Assembly: GCF_030323265.1 (NCBI RefSeq)
Contig: NZ_CP104992.1
Coordinates: forward strand, 3,075,501 to 3,139,500
Direction: 5' to 3'
Length of the DNA: 64,000 nucleotides
Source: Terrirhizobium terrae
GTDB taxonomy: Bacteria; Pseudomonadota; Alphaproteobacteria; Rhizobiales; Rhizobiaceae
The translations under genes and the position numbers were made by a program. Positions 25,707 through 36,945 of this stretch are shown here, one piece after another. The first letter of the stretch is position 1. The number at the start of each line of letters is the position of its first letter. The notes under the pieces were generated by a model that saw only the letters and a list, made by a program, of their open reading frames with translations, was not told where the DNA came from and made no database searches.

Positions 25707-28127
25707 ATGACAAATTCAACGTCTGCTGCATCCGGCGCTGAGACCTATCCGGTCCTGCCATTGCGCGACATTGTGGTCTTCCCGCATATGATCGTTCCCC
25801 TGTTCGTCGGACGTGAGAAATCCATCCGCGCGCTCGAGGAAGTCATGGGATCCGACAAGCAGATTATGCTCGTCACCCAGATCAACGCGAGCGACGACGA
25901 TCCGGAGCCCGATGCGATCTACAAGGTCGGCACCGTCGCCAACGTCCTGCAGCTTCTCAAGCTGCCCGACGGCACCGTGAAGGTGCTGGTCGAAGGCCGC
26001 GCCCGTGCCAAGATCGACACCTATACCGATCGCGAGGAATTCTACGAGGCGAAGGCCGAAGTTCTCGAGGAGCCGGAAGAAGACGCGGTCGAGGTCGAGG
26101 CCTTGTCGCGTTCCGTCGTTTCCGAGTTCGAGAACTACGTGAAGCTCAACAAGAAGATCTCGCCGGAAGTCGTCGGTGCCGCCAGCCAGATCGAGGATTA
26201 CTCGAAGCTCGCTGATACGGTTGCCTCGCATCTGTCGATCAAGATCACCGAAAAGCAGGAAATGCTGGAGACGGTTTCCGTCAAGCTGCGTCTGGAAAAG
26301 GCGCTCGGCTTCATGGAAGGCGAAATCTCCGTTCTGCAGGTCGAAAAGCGCATCCGTTCGCGCGTCAAGCGCCAGATGGAGAAGACCCAGCGCGAATACT
26401 ACCTGAATGAGCAGATGAAGGCGATCCAGAAGGAACTCGGCGACGGCGAGGAAGGCCGCGACGAGATGGCCGAACTGGAAGAGCGCATCTCCAAGACCAA
26501 GCTCTCCAAGGAAGCCCGCGAAAAGGCGGATGCCGAACTGAAGAAGCTCAAGCAGATGAGCCCGATGTCGGCGGAAGCCACTGTCGTGCGCAACTATCTC
26601 GACTGGCTGCTCGGCATTCCGTGGGGCAAGAAATCGAAGATCAAGGCTGACCTCAACAACGCCGAGAAGATCCTGGAACAGGATCACTTCGGTCTAGACA
26701 AGGTAAAGGAACGTATCGTCGAGTATCTGGCGGTCCAGGCGCGTGCGACCAAGATCAAGGGGCCAATCCTGTGCCTCGTCGGCCCTCCGGGCGTCGGCAA
26801 GACCTCGCTCGCCCAGTCGATCGCCAAGGCGACCGGCCGCGAATACGTGCGCATGGCTCTGGGTGGCGTCCGTGACGAAGCCGAGATCCGCGGTCACCGC
26901 CGCACCTATATCGGTTCGATGCCCGGCAAGATCATCCAGTCGATGAAGAAGGCGAAGAAGTCCAACCCGCTCTTCCTGCTCGACGAGATCGACAAGATGG
27001 GCTCGGACTTCCGCGGCGATCCGTCTTCGGCCCTGCTCGAAGTGCTCGACCCGGCACAGAACTCGACCTTCATGGATCACTACCTGGAAGTCGAATACGA
27101 CCTGTCCGACGTGATGTTCATCACCACGGCGAACACGCTGAACATTCCGGGTCCGCTGATGGACCGCATGGAGATCATCCGCATCGCCGGTTACACGGAA
27201 GATGAGAAGCGCGAGATCGCCAAGCGTCACCTTCTGCCGAAGGCCATCAAGGAACATGCCCTGCAGCCGAGTGAGTTCTCGGTTACGGACGATGCCCTGA
27301 TGGCGATCAGCCAGCAGTATACCCGTGAAGCAGGTGTTCGCTCCTTCGAACGCGAGCTGATGAAGCTCGCCCGCAAGGCAGTGACCGAAATCATCAAGGG
27401 CAAAACGAAGTCGGTTGCCGTCACGGCCGCCAACATTTCGGACTACCTCGGTGTTCCGCGCTTCCGTCACGGTGAGGCCGAGGGCGAGGATCAGGTCGGT
27501 GTCGTGACCGGTCTGGCATGGACCGAAGTCGGCGGCGAACTGCTGACCATCGAAGGCGTCATGATGCCGGGCAAGGGTCGTATGACCGTGACCGGTAACC
27601 TGAAAGACGTGATGAAGGAATCGATCTCGGCGGCGGCATCCTATGTCCGTTCGCGTGCTGTCGATTTCGGCATCGAGCCGCCGCGCTTCGACAAGTCGGA
27701 CATCCACGTCCACGTGCCGGAGGGTGCGACCCCGAAGGATGGTCCGTCCGCCGGTGTCGCCATGGCAACTGCGATCGTCTCGATCATGACCGGCATCCCG
27801 GTTTCCAAGGATGTCGCCATGACCGGTGAAATCACGCTGCGTGGCCGCGTGCTCCCGATCGGTGGCCTGAAGGAAAAGCTGCTCGCGGCCCTGCGCGGCG
27901 GCATCAAGAAGGTGCTGATCCCGGAAGAAAACGCCAAGGATCTGGCGGAGATTCCGGACAACGTGAAGAACAACATGGAGATCATTCCCGTGTCCCGCAT
28001 GGGCGAGGTGATCAAGCATGCGCTCGTGCGTCGTCCGGAGCCGATCGAATGGGACGGAACCGTTGAAACGCCGGTCATTGCGACTGTTGAAGGCTCCGAA
28101 GACGGAACGACGACCATCGCTCACTGA
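25707..28127 (+). CDS. lon: ATP-dependent Lon protease
   Basis: An 806-residue LonA protease. The N-terminal substrate-binding domain opens with [20 protein letters not shown]; a coiled-coil region lies around residues 200-290; the AAA+ module has Walker [13 protein letters not shown] (about 358) and Walker [11 protein letters not shown]; and the C-terminal Ser-Lys protease has the catalytic Ser in [13 protein letters not shown] (about 680). It degrades misfolded and regulatory proteins; in rhizobia Lon is known to affect exopolysaccharide levels. The start is preceded by GGAAAGGAAAC. The reading frame is intact throughout. Confidence 0.98.
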   Translation: MTNSTSAASGAETYPVLPLRDIVVFPHMIVPLFVGREKSIRALEEVMGSDKQIMLVTQINASDDDPEPDAIYKVGTVANVLQLLKLPDGTVKVLVEGRARAKIDTYTDREEFYEAKAEVLEEPEEDAVEVEALSRSVVSEFENYVKLNKKISPEVVGAASQIEDYSKLADTVASHLSIKITEKQEMLETVSVKLRLEKALGFMEGEISVLQVEKRIRSRVKRQMEKTQREYYLNEQMKAIQKELGDGEEGRDEMAELEERISKTKLSKEAREKADAELKKLKQMSPMSAEATVVRNYLDWLLGIPWGKKSKIKADLNNAEKILEQDHFGLDKVKERIVEYLAVQARATKIKGPILCLVGPPGVGKTSLAQSIAKATGREYVRMALGGVRDEAEIRGHRRTYIGSMPGKIIQSMKKAKKSNPLFLLDEIDKMGSDFRGDPSSALLEVLDPAQNSTFMDHYLEVEYDLSDVMFITTANTLNIPGPLMDRMEIIRIAGYTEDEKREIAKRHLLPKAIKEHALQPSEFSVTDDALMAISQQYTREAGVRSFERELMKLARKAVTEIIKGKTKSVAVTAANISDYLGVPRFRHGEAEGEDQVGVVTGLAWTEVGGELLTIEGVMMPGKGRMTVTGNLKDVMKESISAAASYVRSRAVDFGIEPPRFDKSDIHVHVPEGATPKDGPSAGVAMATAIVSIMTGIPVSKDVAMTGEITLRGRVLPIGGLKEKLLAALRGGIKKVLIPEENAKDLAEIPDNVKNNMEIIPVSRMGEVIKHALVRRPEPIEWDGTVETPVIATVEGSEDGTTTIAH

Positions 28128-28164
28128 GCGTCACGGCTTCGTCAAAATGAAACGAAATGTGGAG

Positions 28165-28191
28165 AAAGCCGGCTCAAAGCCGGCTTTTTTG
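28165..28191 (+). terminator. Terminator of lon
   Basis: A 9-bp perfect stem AAGCCGGCT-CAA-AGCCGGCTT runs into a T-run (TTTTTT), 38 nt after the lon stop. Confidence 0.9.
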
Positions 28192-28318
28192 TGAAAATTG
28201 CACGAAGGCCCTTGTTTTTCAGGCTTTTCCAGAGCTTTTGGGTTGCCAAGGTCCGACGCAAAACTATTGTCGGCACCGACCAATTGAGTCGTTCCAAAAC
28301 CGTTGAAAGGGTGGAAAC

Positions 28319-28597
28319 ATGAACAAGACCGAACTGGTATCCGCAGTGGCCGAAAACGCCGGCCTCTCCAAGGCTGATGCCGCCTCTGCAGTCGATGCCG
28401 TTTTCGAGACTGTCCAGGCTGAGCTGAAGAAGGGTGGCGACATCCGTCTCGCTGGCTTCGGCAGCTTCTCGGTTTCGCGTCGCGAAGCTTCCAAGGGTCG
28501 TAACCCGTCCACCGGCGCAGAAGTCGATATCCCGGCTCGCAACGTGCCGAAGTTCTCGGCCGGCAAGGGCCTGAAGGACGCCGTTAACGGCAAGTAA
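28319..28597 (+). CDS. hupB: HU family DNA-binding protein
   Basis: A 92-residue HU-type nucleoid protein. The dimerisation helices (MNKTELVSAVAENAGLSKAD) are followed by the conserved GFGSFSVSRREASKGRNPSTG arm region (positions about 46-66), where the DNA-intercalating proline lies, and the C-terminal PKFSAGKGLKDAV. It lies downstream of lon, as in many proteobacteria, with its own terminator. Confidence 0.97.
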   Translation: MNKTELVSAVAENAGLSKADAASAVDAVFETVQAELKKGGDIRLAGFGSFSVSRREASKGRNPSTGAEVDIPARNVPKFSAGKGLKDAVNGK

Positions 28598-28632
28598 GAT
28601 TTAGCCGGGCGGCTCTCGTCCGCTCTGGTCTT

Positions 28633-28661
28633 GAAGGCCCGGCTCATGTCGGGCCTTTTTG
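28633..28661 (+). terminator. Terminator of hupB
   Basis: AAGGCCCG pairs with CGGGCCTT around GCTCATGT, followed by TTTT, about 36 nt after the hupB stop. Confidence 0.88.
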
Positions 28662-28768
28662 CGTTTTGCTTGATGTTGTGGAATGCAACCAAGGATCATC
28701 GGAAGTGTCATGCGGCTGTCATGACACTGGACCAAAAGCCCACCTGTGGTTTCACGGAGGGCTTTCCA

Positions 28769-30959
28769 ATGACATTCTCTATACGCATCGCGCTGACCGC
28801 GACGCTTCTGGCTTCGGTAGCCGTTCCGGCTGGTGCCGAACAGGTTTTCAATCGCATCGCTTCCTTCCCCGTCGCGACGAACCTCCCCAAGGGTGAGGAC
28901 AAGGCGACGTCGTCGGAAATCATTACGGCGACAGCTGACGGCAACACCCTGATCTATTCCGACGCGCCGGGCGGTACGATCGGCTTTATCGACATCACCG
29001 ACGCCAAGGCTCCGAAGGCCGGCGGTTCGATCGCCATCGATGGCGAGCCGAATTCGGTTGCCGCGGCAGGTGCCAAGGCTCTCATCACCATCGACAACAC
29101 GGAAGACTTGACGAAGCCTGCGGGCAAGCTTGGTGTCATCGATATCGCCTCGAAGAAGCTGGAAATGACCTGCGACCTCGGTGGCCAACCGGACAGCGTC
29201 GTCGTGGCGCCGGATGGCTCGTTCGCTGCCATTGCCATCGAAAACCAGCGAGATGAGGATCTGAACGACGGCGCCCTGCCGCAGCTTCCGGCGGGCGAAC
29301 TGCTGATCGTCACGCTGAACAACGGCGTTCCGGCCTGCGAGAGCATCAAGCATGTCGATGTCACCGGTCTCGCCACCGTTGCTCCGGAAGATCCGGAACC
29401 GGAATTCGTCAACATCAACGCCAATGGCGAAATCGCTCTGACGCTGCAGGAAAACAACCACGTCATCATCATCGACTCGAAGACCGCCAAGGTCACCGGC
29501 CACTTCACGGCCGGCACGGTCGACCTGGAAGGCGTTGATGCCAAGACTGACGGTTCTCTGAATTTCTCCGGCAAGTTGACTGCCGTTCCGCGCGAGCCCG
29601 ACGCTGTTAAGTGGCTGGGCACTGACCGCCTCGTCATCGCCAACGAAGGTGACTACAAGGGCGGCTCGCGCGGCTTCACCATCTTCGATCGCTCCGGCAA
29701 GGTCCTCTACGATGCCGGCATGACGCTCGAACACGAGATCGCACGTCACGGCCACTTCCCGGAAAAGCGTGCCAAGAACAAGGGCATCGAGCCGGAAGGC
29801 ATGGAAGCTGCCGTCTTTGGTGGCCAGCAGTATTTCTTCGTGCTGTCCGAGCGCGGTTCGATGATCGCCGTCTACAAGGATACCGGCGCCGAGCCTGAGC
29901 TCGTACAGCTTCTGCCGTCGGGCGTGTCGCCGGAGGGTGCTGTCGCAATTCCTGGTCGTAATTTGCTCGCATCCGCCAACGAAGCCGATCTAGGCGAAGA
30001 TGGCGGTCCGCGCTCGCACGTGATGCTCTATGAGCTGGCCGAAGGTGAAAAGGCCTATCCGACGCTCGTCTCCAAGGATCTGGATGGCAAGGTCGTCGGC
30101 TGGGGCGCTCTTTCCGGTCTCGTCGGCGACGCGGAAAAGGACGGCACGTTCTACGCCGTGTCCGATCTCGGTCTATGCCATGCAGCCGTCGATCTTCACC
30201 ATCGACGCGACGAAGAAGCCTGCCGAGATCACCAATGTCCTCCTTGTGACGCGCAACGGCCAGCCGGCCCAAAAGCTCGACATCGAGGGCATCGCGCTCG
30301 ACGGCAAGGGCGGTTTCTGGCTGGCTTCGGAAGGCGACAGCGCCAAGCTCGTCGGCCACGGCCTCTACAACGTCAACGCCAAGGGCGAGATCAAGGCCGA
30401 GATCGGCCTCCCCGCCGAACTTCTGGCTGGTGAGAGCCGCTACGGTCTTGAGGGTGTTACCGCCGTCGGCTCCGGCGACGATCTGACGCTCTGGATGGCG
30501 ATCCAGCGCGAATGGAAGGACGACCCGAAGGGCCAGGTGAAGCTTCTGTCCTACAAGCCGAAGTCGAAGGAGTGGGCGGCTGTCCGCTATCCGCTCGAAA
30601 AGGCTGACAAGGGCTGGGTCGGCCTGTCGGAAATCACCGCCAACGGCGACTACCTCTACATCGTCGAGCGCGACAACCTCATCGGTGACGAAGCCAAGCT
30701 GAAGAAGCTTTATCGCGTCGCGCTCAAGGACCTGAAGCCTGCCGAACTCGGCGGCGAACTGCCGGTCGTTACCAAGGAAGAGGTCCACGACTTCCTTCCC
30801 GACCTGAAGAGCGCCACCAACGGCTACGTCCTCGACAAGCTGGAAGGGTTCGCCTTCGACAAGTCCGGCAAGGCCTTCATGGTCACCGATAACGACGGCG
30901 TGGACGACAGCTCCGGGGAGACGCTGTTCCTGCCGGTCGAGATCAAGGCGACCAACTGA
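28769..30959 (+). CDS. Secreted esterase-like/phytase-domain beta-propeller protein (frameshifted)
   Basis: A periplasmic or secreted protein of about 729 residues. It has a clear signal peptide (residues 1-24, ending VAVPAGAEQ) and beta-propeller repeats in the N-terminal half (GTIGFIDITDAKAPK, GQPDSVVVAPDGSFAA). The C-terminal half has the esterase-like phytase region (LDIEGIALDGKGGFWLASEG; LEGFAFDKSGKAFMVTDNDG). The two parts are in different frames; removing one base near 30165-30168 joins them as YAVSDSVYAMQPSIF. A GGAGGG site precedes ATG 28769. Enzymatic activity is unproven; phosphate-ester or lactone hydrolysis is suggested by the family name only. Its own strong terminator follows. 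Confidence 0.8.
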
Positions 30960-30990
30960 TCACGATGTTTTAGCACTCACATCAACAGGA

Positions 30991-31025
30991 AAAGGCCGGG
31001 CATTTATATGCCCGGCCTTTTTTAT
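30991..31025 (+). terminator. Terminator after the phytase-domain protein
   Basis: A long perfect stem (AAGGCCGGGCAT with TATGCCCGGCCTT, loop of a few A/T) is followed by TTTTTTATT, about 32 nt after the stop. Confidence 0.92.
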
Positions 31026-31081
31026 TGCGCGGTCCTGTCCTAAATCTGGCGTTCCCGATGTGTTCGCATGAGCCGATTCTG

Positions 31082-32317
31082 ATGACCGCTTTCCGCTTCA
31101 TCCACGCCGCAGACCTACATCTCGGCAGTCCCTTCCAGGGGCTGGCGCTCAAGGATGCCAGCCTCGCCGAGCTGTTTGTCGAAGCAAGCCGCAGCTCCTT
31201 TTCGCTGTTGGTGGATGAGGCTGTCGCGAGAAAGGTCGATTTCGTCATCGTCGCCGGCGACGTCTATGACGGCGATTGGAAGGACAATAAGATCGGCCTG
31301 TTCTTCAACCGCGAGATCGCGCGGCTGGAACGCGCCGGTATTCCGGTCTTCCTGCTGAAGGGCAACCACGACGCCGAAAGCGTGATCACCAAGACGATCA
31401 CGCTGCCGAAGAATGTCAGCGAGTTCCCGACAAACAGGCCCGGCACGTTCAAGCTGGATCACTTGAAGGTGGCGCTGCATGGTCAGGGCTTCGCCGAGCG
31501 GTCGGCGACCGAAAACCTGGCGCTCGCCTATCCGAAGCCGGAGGCCGGCTGGTTCAATATCGGCGTTCTGCACACCTCGATGACCGGCCGCGAGCCCCAC
31601 GCTACCTATGCGCCGTGTTCGCTGGAAGATCTGCGCTCGCGCGGCTACGACTACTGGGCGCTCGGCCATGTCCACGATTTCGAGATCGTCTCGCAGGATC
31701 CGCTCGTCGTCTTCCCAGGCAATATCCAGGGCCGCTCGATCCGAGAGCAGGGTGCCAAGGGTGCCGTGGTGGTTACGGTGGAAGACGGCCGCGTCAGCCA
31801 TGAACGTTTGATCACCGACAGCGCCCGTTTCGCCGAAATCTCGATCGATCTTGCTGCCGATGACGATGTGCCGGCCATCCTCCGTCGCGTGGAGAACGCG
31901 CTCGACGGTCTCGTCGAAACGATGGAGGAACGACCCTTGGCGTTGCGCGTCAGGCTGGGTGGGAGAAGCCGGTTCCGGCGCGAAATCCTTGCACGGGGAG
32001 GGGATTTTCGTGATGAGGTGCAGGCCGCATGCCATCGCTCCCATGCCGATATTTGGCTGGAAAAACTTGAGCTGCGCATGGAGCCGGACCAGGAGATTGT
32101 CGATGACGATAATGCTGTACTCGGCCTTGAGGGCCTGATCTCGACGGGTGGTTTCTCTCCTGAACTCGTCGATGAGGCAAGCGCACGGGTGGCCGAAATT
32201 GCCGCACGCCTGCCGGGTGGGCTCGGTGCGGACGCCCTTCCGCTCGGCGCCGATCTCGATACGCTTCTGGCCGAGGCCCGCGATCTTCTTCTTGCCCGTG
32301 CCGCGAGGGCCGGCTGA
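31082..32317 (+). CDS. DNA repair exonuclease, YhaO/SbcD-like metallophosphoesterase
   Basis: A 411-residue calcineurin-like phosphoesterase of the SbcD/Mre11 type. The metal motifs appear in order: FIHAADLHLGSPF, VIVAGDVYDGDW, LLKGNHDAES, and GVLHTSMTGR with WALGHVHDFEI. The family's C-terminal cap follows. It pairs with the YhaN-like ATPase that begins 2 nt after its stop, the usual arrangement for an SbcCD-type complex in which the ATPase gates a nuclease for DNA ends or hairpins. ATG 31082 begins the conserved MTAFRFIHAADLH. Confidence 0.9.
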   Translation: MTAFRFIHAADLHLGSPFQGLALKDASLAELFVEASRSSFSLLVDEAVARKVDFVIVAGDVYDGDWKDNKIGLFFNREIARLERAGIPVFLLKGNHDAESVITKTITLPKNVSEFPTNRPGTFKLDHLKVALHGQGFAERSATENLALAYPKPEAGWFNIGVLHTSMTGREPHATYAPCSLEDLRSRGYDYWALGHVHDFEIVSQDPLVVFPGNIQGRSIREQGAKGAVVVTVEDGRVSHERLITDSARFAEISIDLAADDDVPAILRRVENALDGLVETMEERPLALRVRLGGRSRFRREILARGGDFRDEVQAACHRSHADIWLEKLELRMEPDQEIVDDDNAVLGLEGLISTGGFSPELVDEASARVAEIAARLPGGLGADALPLGADLDTLLAEARDLLLARAARAG

Positions 32318-32319
32318 GC

Positions 32320-35300
32320 ATGCGTTTCGAACGACTGGATATTCTTCGCTACGGTGCCCTGACCGATCGCCGCCTGACCTTCCGACCGGATGCCAGACTG
32401 CATATCGTCTACGGTCCGAACGAGGCCGGTAAATCCTCGGCGCTGTCGGCAATCTCGGATCTATTGTTCGGTTTTCCGGATCGCTCCGAATATGGTTTTC
32501 TGCACGACAGCGCATCGCTTCGTGTCGGTGCGCGTCTCGTCACCCGCGATGGACGCGAACTCGAATTTCGCCGCCGCAAGGGACGCAAGAACACGTTGCT
32601 GTCCGACAGTGATACGGAGGGCGCTCTTCCGGACGATGCGCTGGTGCCGTTCCTCGGCACGCTCTCGCGCGATGTCTTTGAGCGCGCCTTCGGCCTGAAC
32701 TCCGGTACGCTGCGCCATGGCGGCGATACGATGCTGAAAAGCGGCGGCGAGATCGGTAGCCTTCTTTTCTCCGCGGCATCCGGTCTTACGGGCCTTTCCG
32801 GTCTGCGTAAATCATTGGAGGCAGAGGCAGACGGAATTTACGCCCAGCGCAAGTCCAAGGACCGGCTCTTCTATCAGGCGCTCGATATCCATGACGAAGC
32901 GCGTCGAGCAGAGCGCGAGAGCGAGCTGAAGGCGAGTGACTGGAAAGGATTGCTGAAAGAGCAGGCAGAGGCCGAGGAGGCCGTGACGGCGGTCCGCAAC
33001 GAACGCGAGGCGACAAGACGAGAGCTGGAAAGCCTGCGGAAGTTGCTCCAGCTCGAGCCCGTTCTGGCGGAGCTCGATCGCGAGCGGCAGCGGTTGGCGA
33101 GCTATGATCATCTTGGCGAGCTTCCGACGGGCTTTGCAGCTGAACTTGCGGAGGCTCTGGAAAGTTCACGGCTGAATTCTGAGGCCCGACGCGTGGCGGA
33201 AGCCGAGACCGGGCGACTGAAAGACGATCTGGCGGCACTGCATGTTGATGCCGCACTGCTCGCCGCTGCCCCGCGCATCATCGCTGCCCATACAGGTCTG
33301 GGGGTATATCTCAATGCGCGGGAAGACATTTCTCGCGTGCGCCAAGAGGTGGACGGCTTTGACCAGCGGCTCGTCCAAGCCGCAAAACGGCTTGGCTTCT
33401 CCAAGCTTGCCGAACTTGAGCGCGCCCAACCGACAGATGCTGACCTCGTCCGGTTGCGCGATATCGTGGACCAGGGCGCTGCACTCGATCGCAGTCTCAA
33501 GCAACAGCGTCTGCGGATTGAGGAGGAGCGCGAGGCACTACGCCGTCTCGATGTTGATGCGGGGCGCGTGAGGCTTATCGATCCCAAGTCATGGGCCGAC
33601 CAGTTCGCAGCGCTGCGGCCGGATATTTCGGCCCTTGCTGAAAAGGAGGCACTGAAAGTCCGTGCGGCGCGCGCCGAGAGTGACCTTGCGGCCGCAGCAA
33701 GCCGCCTTGATCCGCCCGTTACGGATATTGCGCGCCTGCTTGCGACCCCGCTGCCGGACATTGTCACGCTCAATACGCATAAGGGGCTGATCGATGCTGC
33801 AAGGGCAGAAAGCCGGCAGCGACATCAGGAATTGTCTGCTCGTCTCGATGATGCGCAAAAAGTGGTCTGCCAGCTTGAGGCCCTTGAGGCCGAGAGAGGG
33901 TTTGTATCGCGTGTAGACGTGGAGGCAGCGAGGGTGGGCCGCGACGCCCTGTTCGATCTGATCGCCGAGGAACCGACATCCGAAAGGATCACGGTGTTTC
34001 GTCACGCCAGCATGGAAGCGGACAGATTGTCGGACGCTGCGCTCGCAGATGCGGAGCGAGTATCACGCCACGCGGAACTGACGCTGCGTCGGCGCGACCT
34101 CGATCAGGCGATTGCCAAGCTCGAAAGCGAGGCGAAGGAAGCGGAAATCGCTGCTGCCGACGCTCTGACCGAGTTTGAGGATCTTTTCCACGCTGCGCCA
34201 GTCGTCCCGTCCGCTGCCGACAAGATGATCGAATGGCGCCGCGCTGTCGATGATCTCGCGGCACGCCAGGCCGTTCTCAACGATGCCGTCGATGCGGTCG
34301 AAGCGCTGAGGCTGAAGGAAGACGTGTTGGTACCGGCGCTCGCAGATCTGGCAGAGGCCATCGGCGTTACTATCGGAAGCATGCCGACGGGAGCTCTTGC
34401 TCGGGACATCGAGCGCCGTCTCGAAGAGGCTAGTCGGATCTGGACCGAGGGTCGATCGCTCCAGCGTCTGCGGTCTGCAGCTGAGGAGGCACTGGCGCGG
34501 CTGGAGGAAAAAGAAGCTGATATTGTAGGCGACATCCAGCGCTGGCGTGGAAGTTTCGCCTCGGCGGCCGCCCTTGTCGGTTTGCCGGAGGACGTCACGA
34601 CGGAGATGGCGCTCGCTAGTCTCGATGTCTGGCGCGTTGTTCCAGACCTCTTGGCAGAGCGGGAGAACCGTGATCGCCGTGTGCGCGGTATGACGCGAGA
34701 CATGGACGAGTTCGAGTCGGCTGTGCACGCGCTTTGCCGCGAGGTCGCACCCGATTTGGCCAAGCTGCCTGCCGACGTGGCCGCTGGCATGCTGAACGAA
34801 AAGGCTGCCCACGCGAAGACTGCCGACAGCCAGCGGAAGGTCGTCGCTGCAGCCTTTGAGCGGGCGCGATTGTCTTATACCCGTACCGTCGCCGAGACGG
34901 CTGCTATCGATGAGCAGCTTGCCGCGATTGCCGGTGCTGTTGGGCGCGACACGTCGGGTCTGTCGACGATGTTGGAGGAACTGAGAACGCGAGCCGAGGC
35001 GGAAGCTGGTCTTCGCCAGTCCCGGATCCGCTTTGCCGATCAGGCGGCAGGCTCGCAGGAAGAGGATATTCGCCTTGCTTTGGAAGGGTTCGATCGTGTC
35101 GCAACAAGCGTCAGGCTTGAAGAACTTGCCGCTGCCGACGAGCGTCAGGTCGAGAAACTGCGCACATTGGGTGCGGTCCAGGCAAATATAGAGCGGCGTC
35201 GCACGGAGCTTGAAACGGGTATCGGCGCTGAAAAGGCCGTCTTCCAGAAACGCGCGGCCGAAGAGGAGGCACGTGAACTGGGCCGGCGCTGGGTCGTCCT

Positions 35301-35774
35301 CAAGCTTGCCAGCGCGTTGCTCGCCGGTTCGATGGAAAGTTACCGTGAACGCCAGGCCGATCCGGTGATGAAGCGGGCAGGGGTATCTTCTCGAAATTGA
35401 CCGGCGGCCGTTTCGCGAGGTTGCTTCAGATCTATGACGACAGTGACGAGTTGCAACTGGCCGTGGAACGTCGCACCGGCGAGCAGGTTCCGCTGGCTGG
35501 CTTGAGCGAGGGCACCGGCGATCAGCTCTACCTGGCTCTGCGCCTTGCCTTCCTGGAAGACTATTGCGCTCGTAACGAGCCCGCGCCGCTGATTCTGGAT
35601 GATATCTTCCAGACGTTTGACGACGAGCGTACGGCGGCTGGCCTACGTACTCTTGCCGCCGGTGAGGCTGTATCGCAGACGATCCTTTTCACCCACCAGA
35701 TGAGCCTTGTCGAAACGGCAAAGCAAGAGCTCGGCGGCAATTTGGATCTAGTCAGACTGGGCGGACTGACCTGA
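32320..35774 (+). CDS. YhaN-like SMC/Rad50-type AAA ATPase (frameshifted)
   Basis: An ATPase of about 1150 residues, partner of the upstream nuclease. The N-terminal ATP-binding half has Walker A YGPNEAGKSSALSA (about residue 35). A long coiled-coil body rich in Ala/Glu/Arg fills roughly 180-1000. The C-terminal half has the signature LSEGTGDQLYLALRLAF and Walker B PLILDDIFQTFDDER. The last 125 residues are in another frame; adding one G to the GGGG at 35380-35383 restores AGGIFSKLTGGRF. Without repair the protein would lose its C-terminal ATP-binding lobe and be inactive. The gene converges on the membrane-protein gene at 35748 with a 27-nt overlap. Confidence 0.87.
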
Positions 35775-36607
35775 TGCGGGTGGTTTGCGGCTGAGCGAAA
35801 GGCATCCAAGTTCCATCTGTATGATCGAGGAGCGCATCGTGCGGCCATCGCTTTCCTGCCGTGGCAGGGCACAGCCGACTGAGGTCGAAAGCGGGACGAT
35901 CAGCAGGTTGAAACGATTCTCGTCACCGCGCTCCCGTTCAAAGGTGATCCGGTAGTTTTCCAGCAAAGAAGAGAAGTTTCTTCGCGCGGTGATCCGACCC
36001 TCGATATAGCCGCGACTTTCGACTGAAAGCGCCAGTCCGAATCGGTCGATCGAGATCGAGCGCGAGGCGAATGAGTGCCGCGTCCTCAACCGGATCGAGC
36101 AAGCTGAGCTTTGCCCGGAATGTTCGGAATGAATCAGGCGAGGTTCCCTTTGCCTGGATGAAAAGAACCGACGGTTCCGATGTTGATCCAAGTTCCTGGG
36201 AAAAAACGCATTCCCAGTCATTGCCCGATGCCTGGAAGGCTGCCGCAGCCCCATCGACGCCCAATTGCCGGCACCGATCATAGGCTGCCTGGCTTGGGAA
36301 ATGCCTGAACGCAGTTGTTGTGTCCATCTCGCGCGACATCAGTTTGGGGGAAGGCTGCAACGCGGCTGAGCCTTCGAAAATGTTTGGGGGCTCCACCCGT
36401 AGTTGGTTCGATGATTCTCAGGTAATCCTGAAGTCCAAGCCAGTCGGCAAGGCGATGGAAATTCCGCGCCTGATTGACTGCGAGCACCGTACCGACAAGC
36501 AAAAGCATCGCTAGAATCAAAAGTGTTCCGAAAATCCTGAATGCCTTTCGCCTGCGCCGAAGGCGCATCAGGGGCGTTAAGACATCAGGTTTGTCCGCTG
36601 GGGACAT
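35748..36607 (-). CDS. Single-pass membrane protein, DUF6030-like paralogue A (two frameshifts)
   Basis: A protein of unknown function of about 285 residues, read in three frames. Residues 1-70 (MSPADKPDV start, basic RLRRRRKAFR, then one transmembrane helix ILAMLLLVGTVLAV) are in the first frame. The central domain (CRQLGVDG, SGNDWECVF, PSVLFIQAKG) is in the second. The C-terminal part (ENYRITFERERGDENRFNLL) is in the third. The shifts lie at the GGGGG 36386-36390 (one base too many) and near 36041-36060. It is clearly homologous to the protein at 48889-49745, with the same order of motifs. I believe this is the rhizobial DUF6030 group, but the number is from memory. The position next to export genes suggests a role in polysaccharide assembly. 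Confidence 0.6.
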
Positions 36608-36945
36608 ATGCTCGGTTCCAACTCCAGATTTATTCTCAGAGCATTGCCATAGGAAAAGGGTGCCTGTCCAAGCATGATTCTGTTGATTGGTAAGGAGTTT
36701 TCCACGCGCCGATTGTGCCGTTAACCACGTTGGTTAGTAGGCATTTAAGTCAACTTTTCTAGGTTCGCCTCTTGAGATCGGTTTGCTAGAGACTATGGCC
36801 ATAAAACCGCACCCTCGTTTATTTTGGGTATGGCCAAAGTCATGGTGCTTGTTGTTCGTCGTCCGGTGTGCTTTCAAGGGCGTCGAATTTAGGTTGATGA
36901 AGCGGTCAAAACTGCTTTCTCGGCAATGCCTTGGAGTATCGAGAT
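36608..36945. other. Divergent control region upstream of the OPX-A gene
   Basis: 338 nt with lower GC than the flanks, between the divergent paralogue A gene and OPX-A. No gene is seen. A short perfect dyad TAACCA-CGT-TGGTTA lies at 36722-36736, a candidate operator. Confidence 0.45.

Noticed and set aside
26694-28124. A 476-codon open frame on the minus strand opposite lon
   Set aside because: The same effect: lon on the plus strand is complete and conserved, and the antisense frame has no motif or ribosome-binding site.
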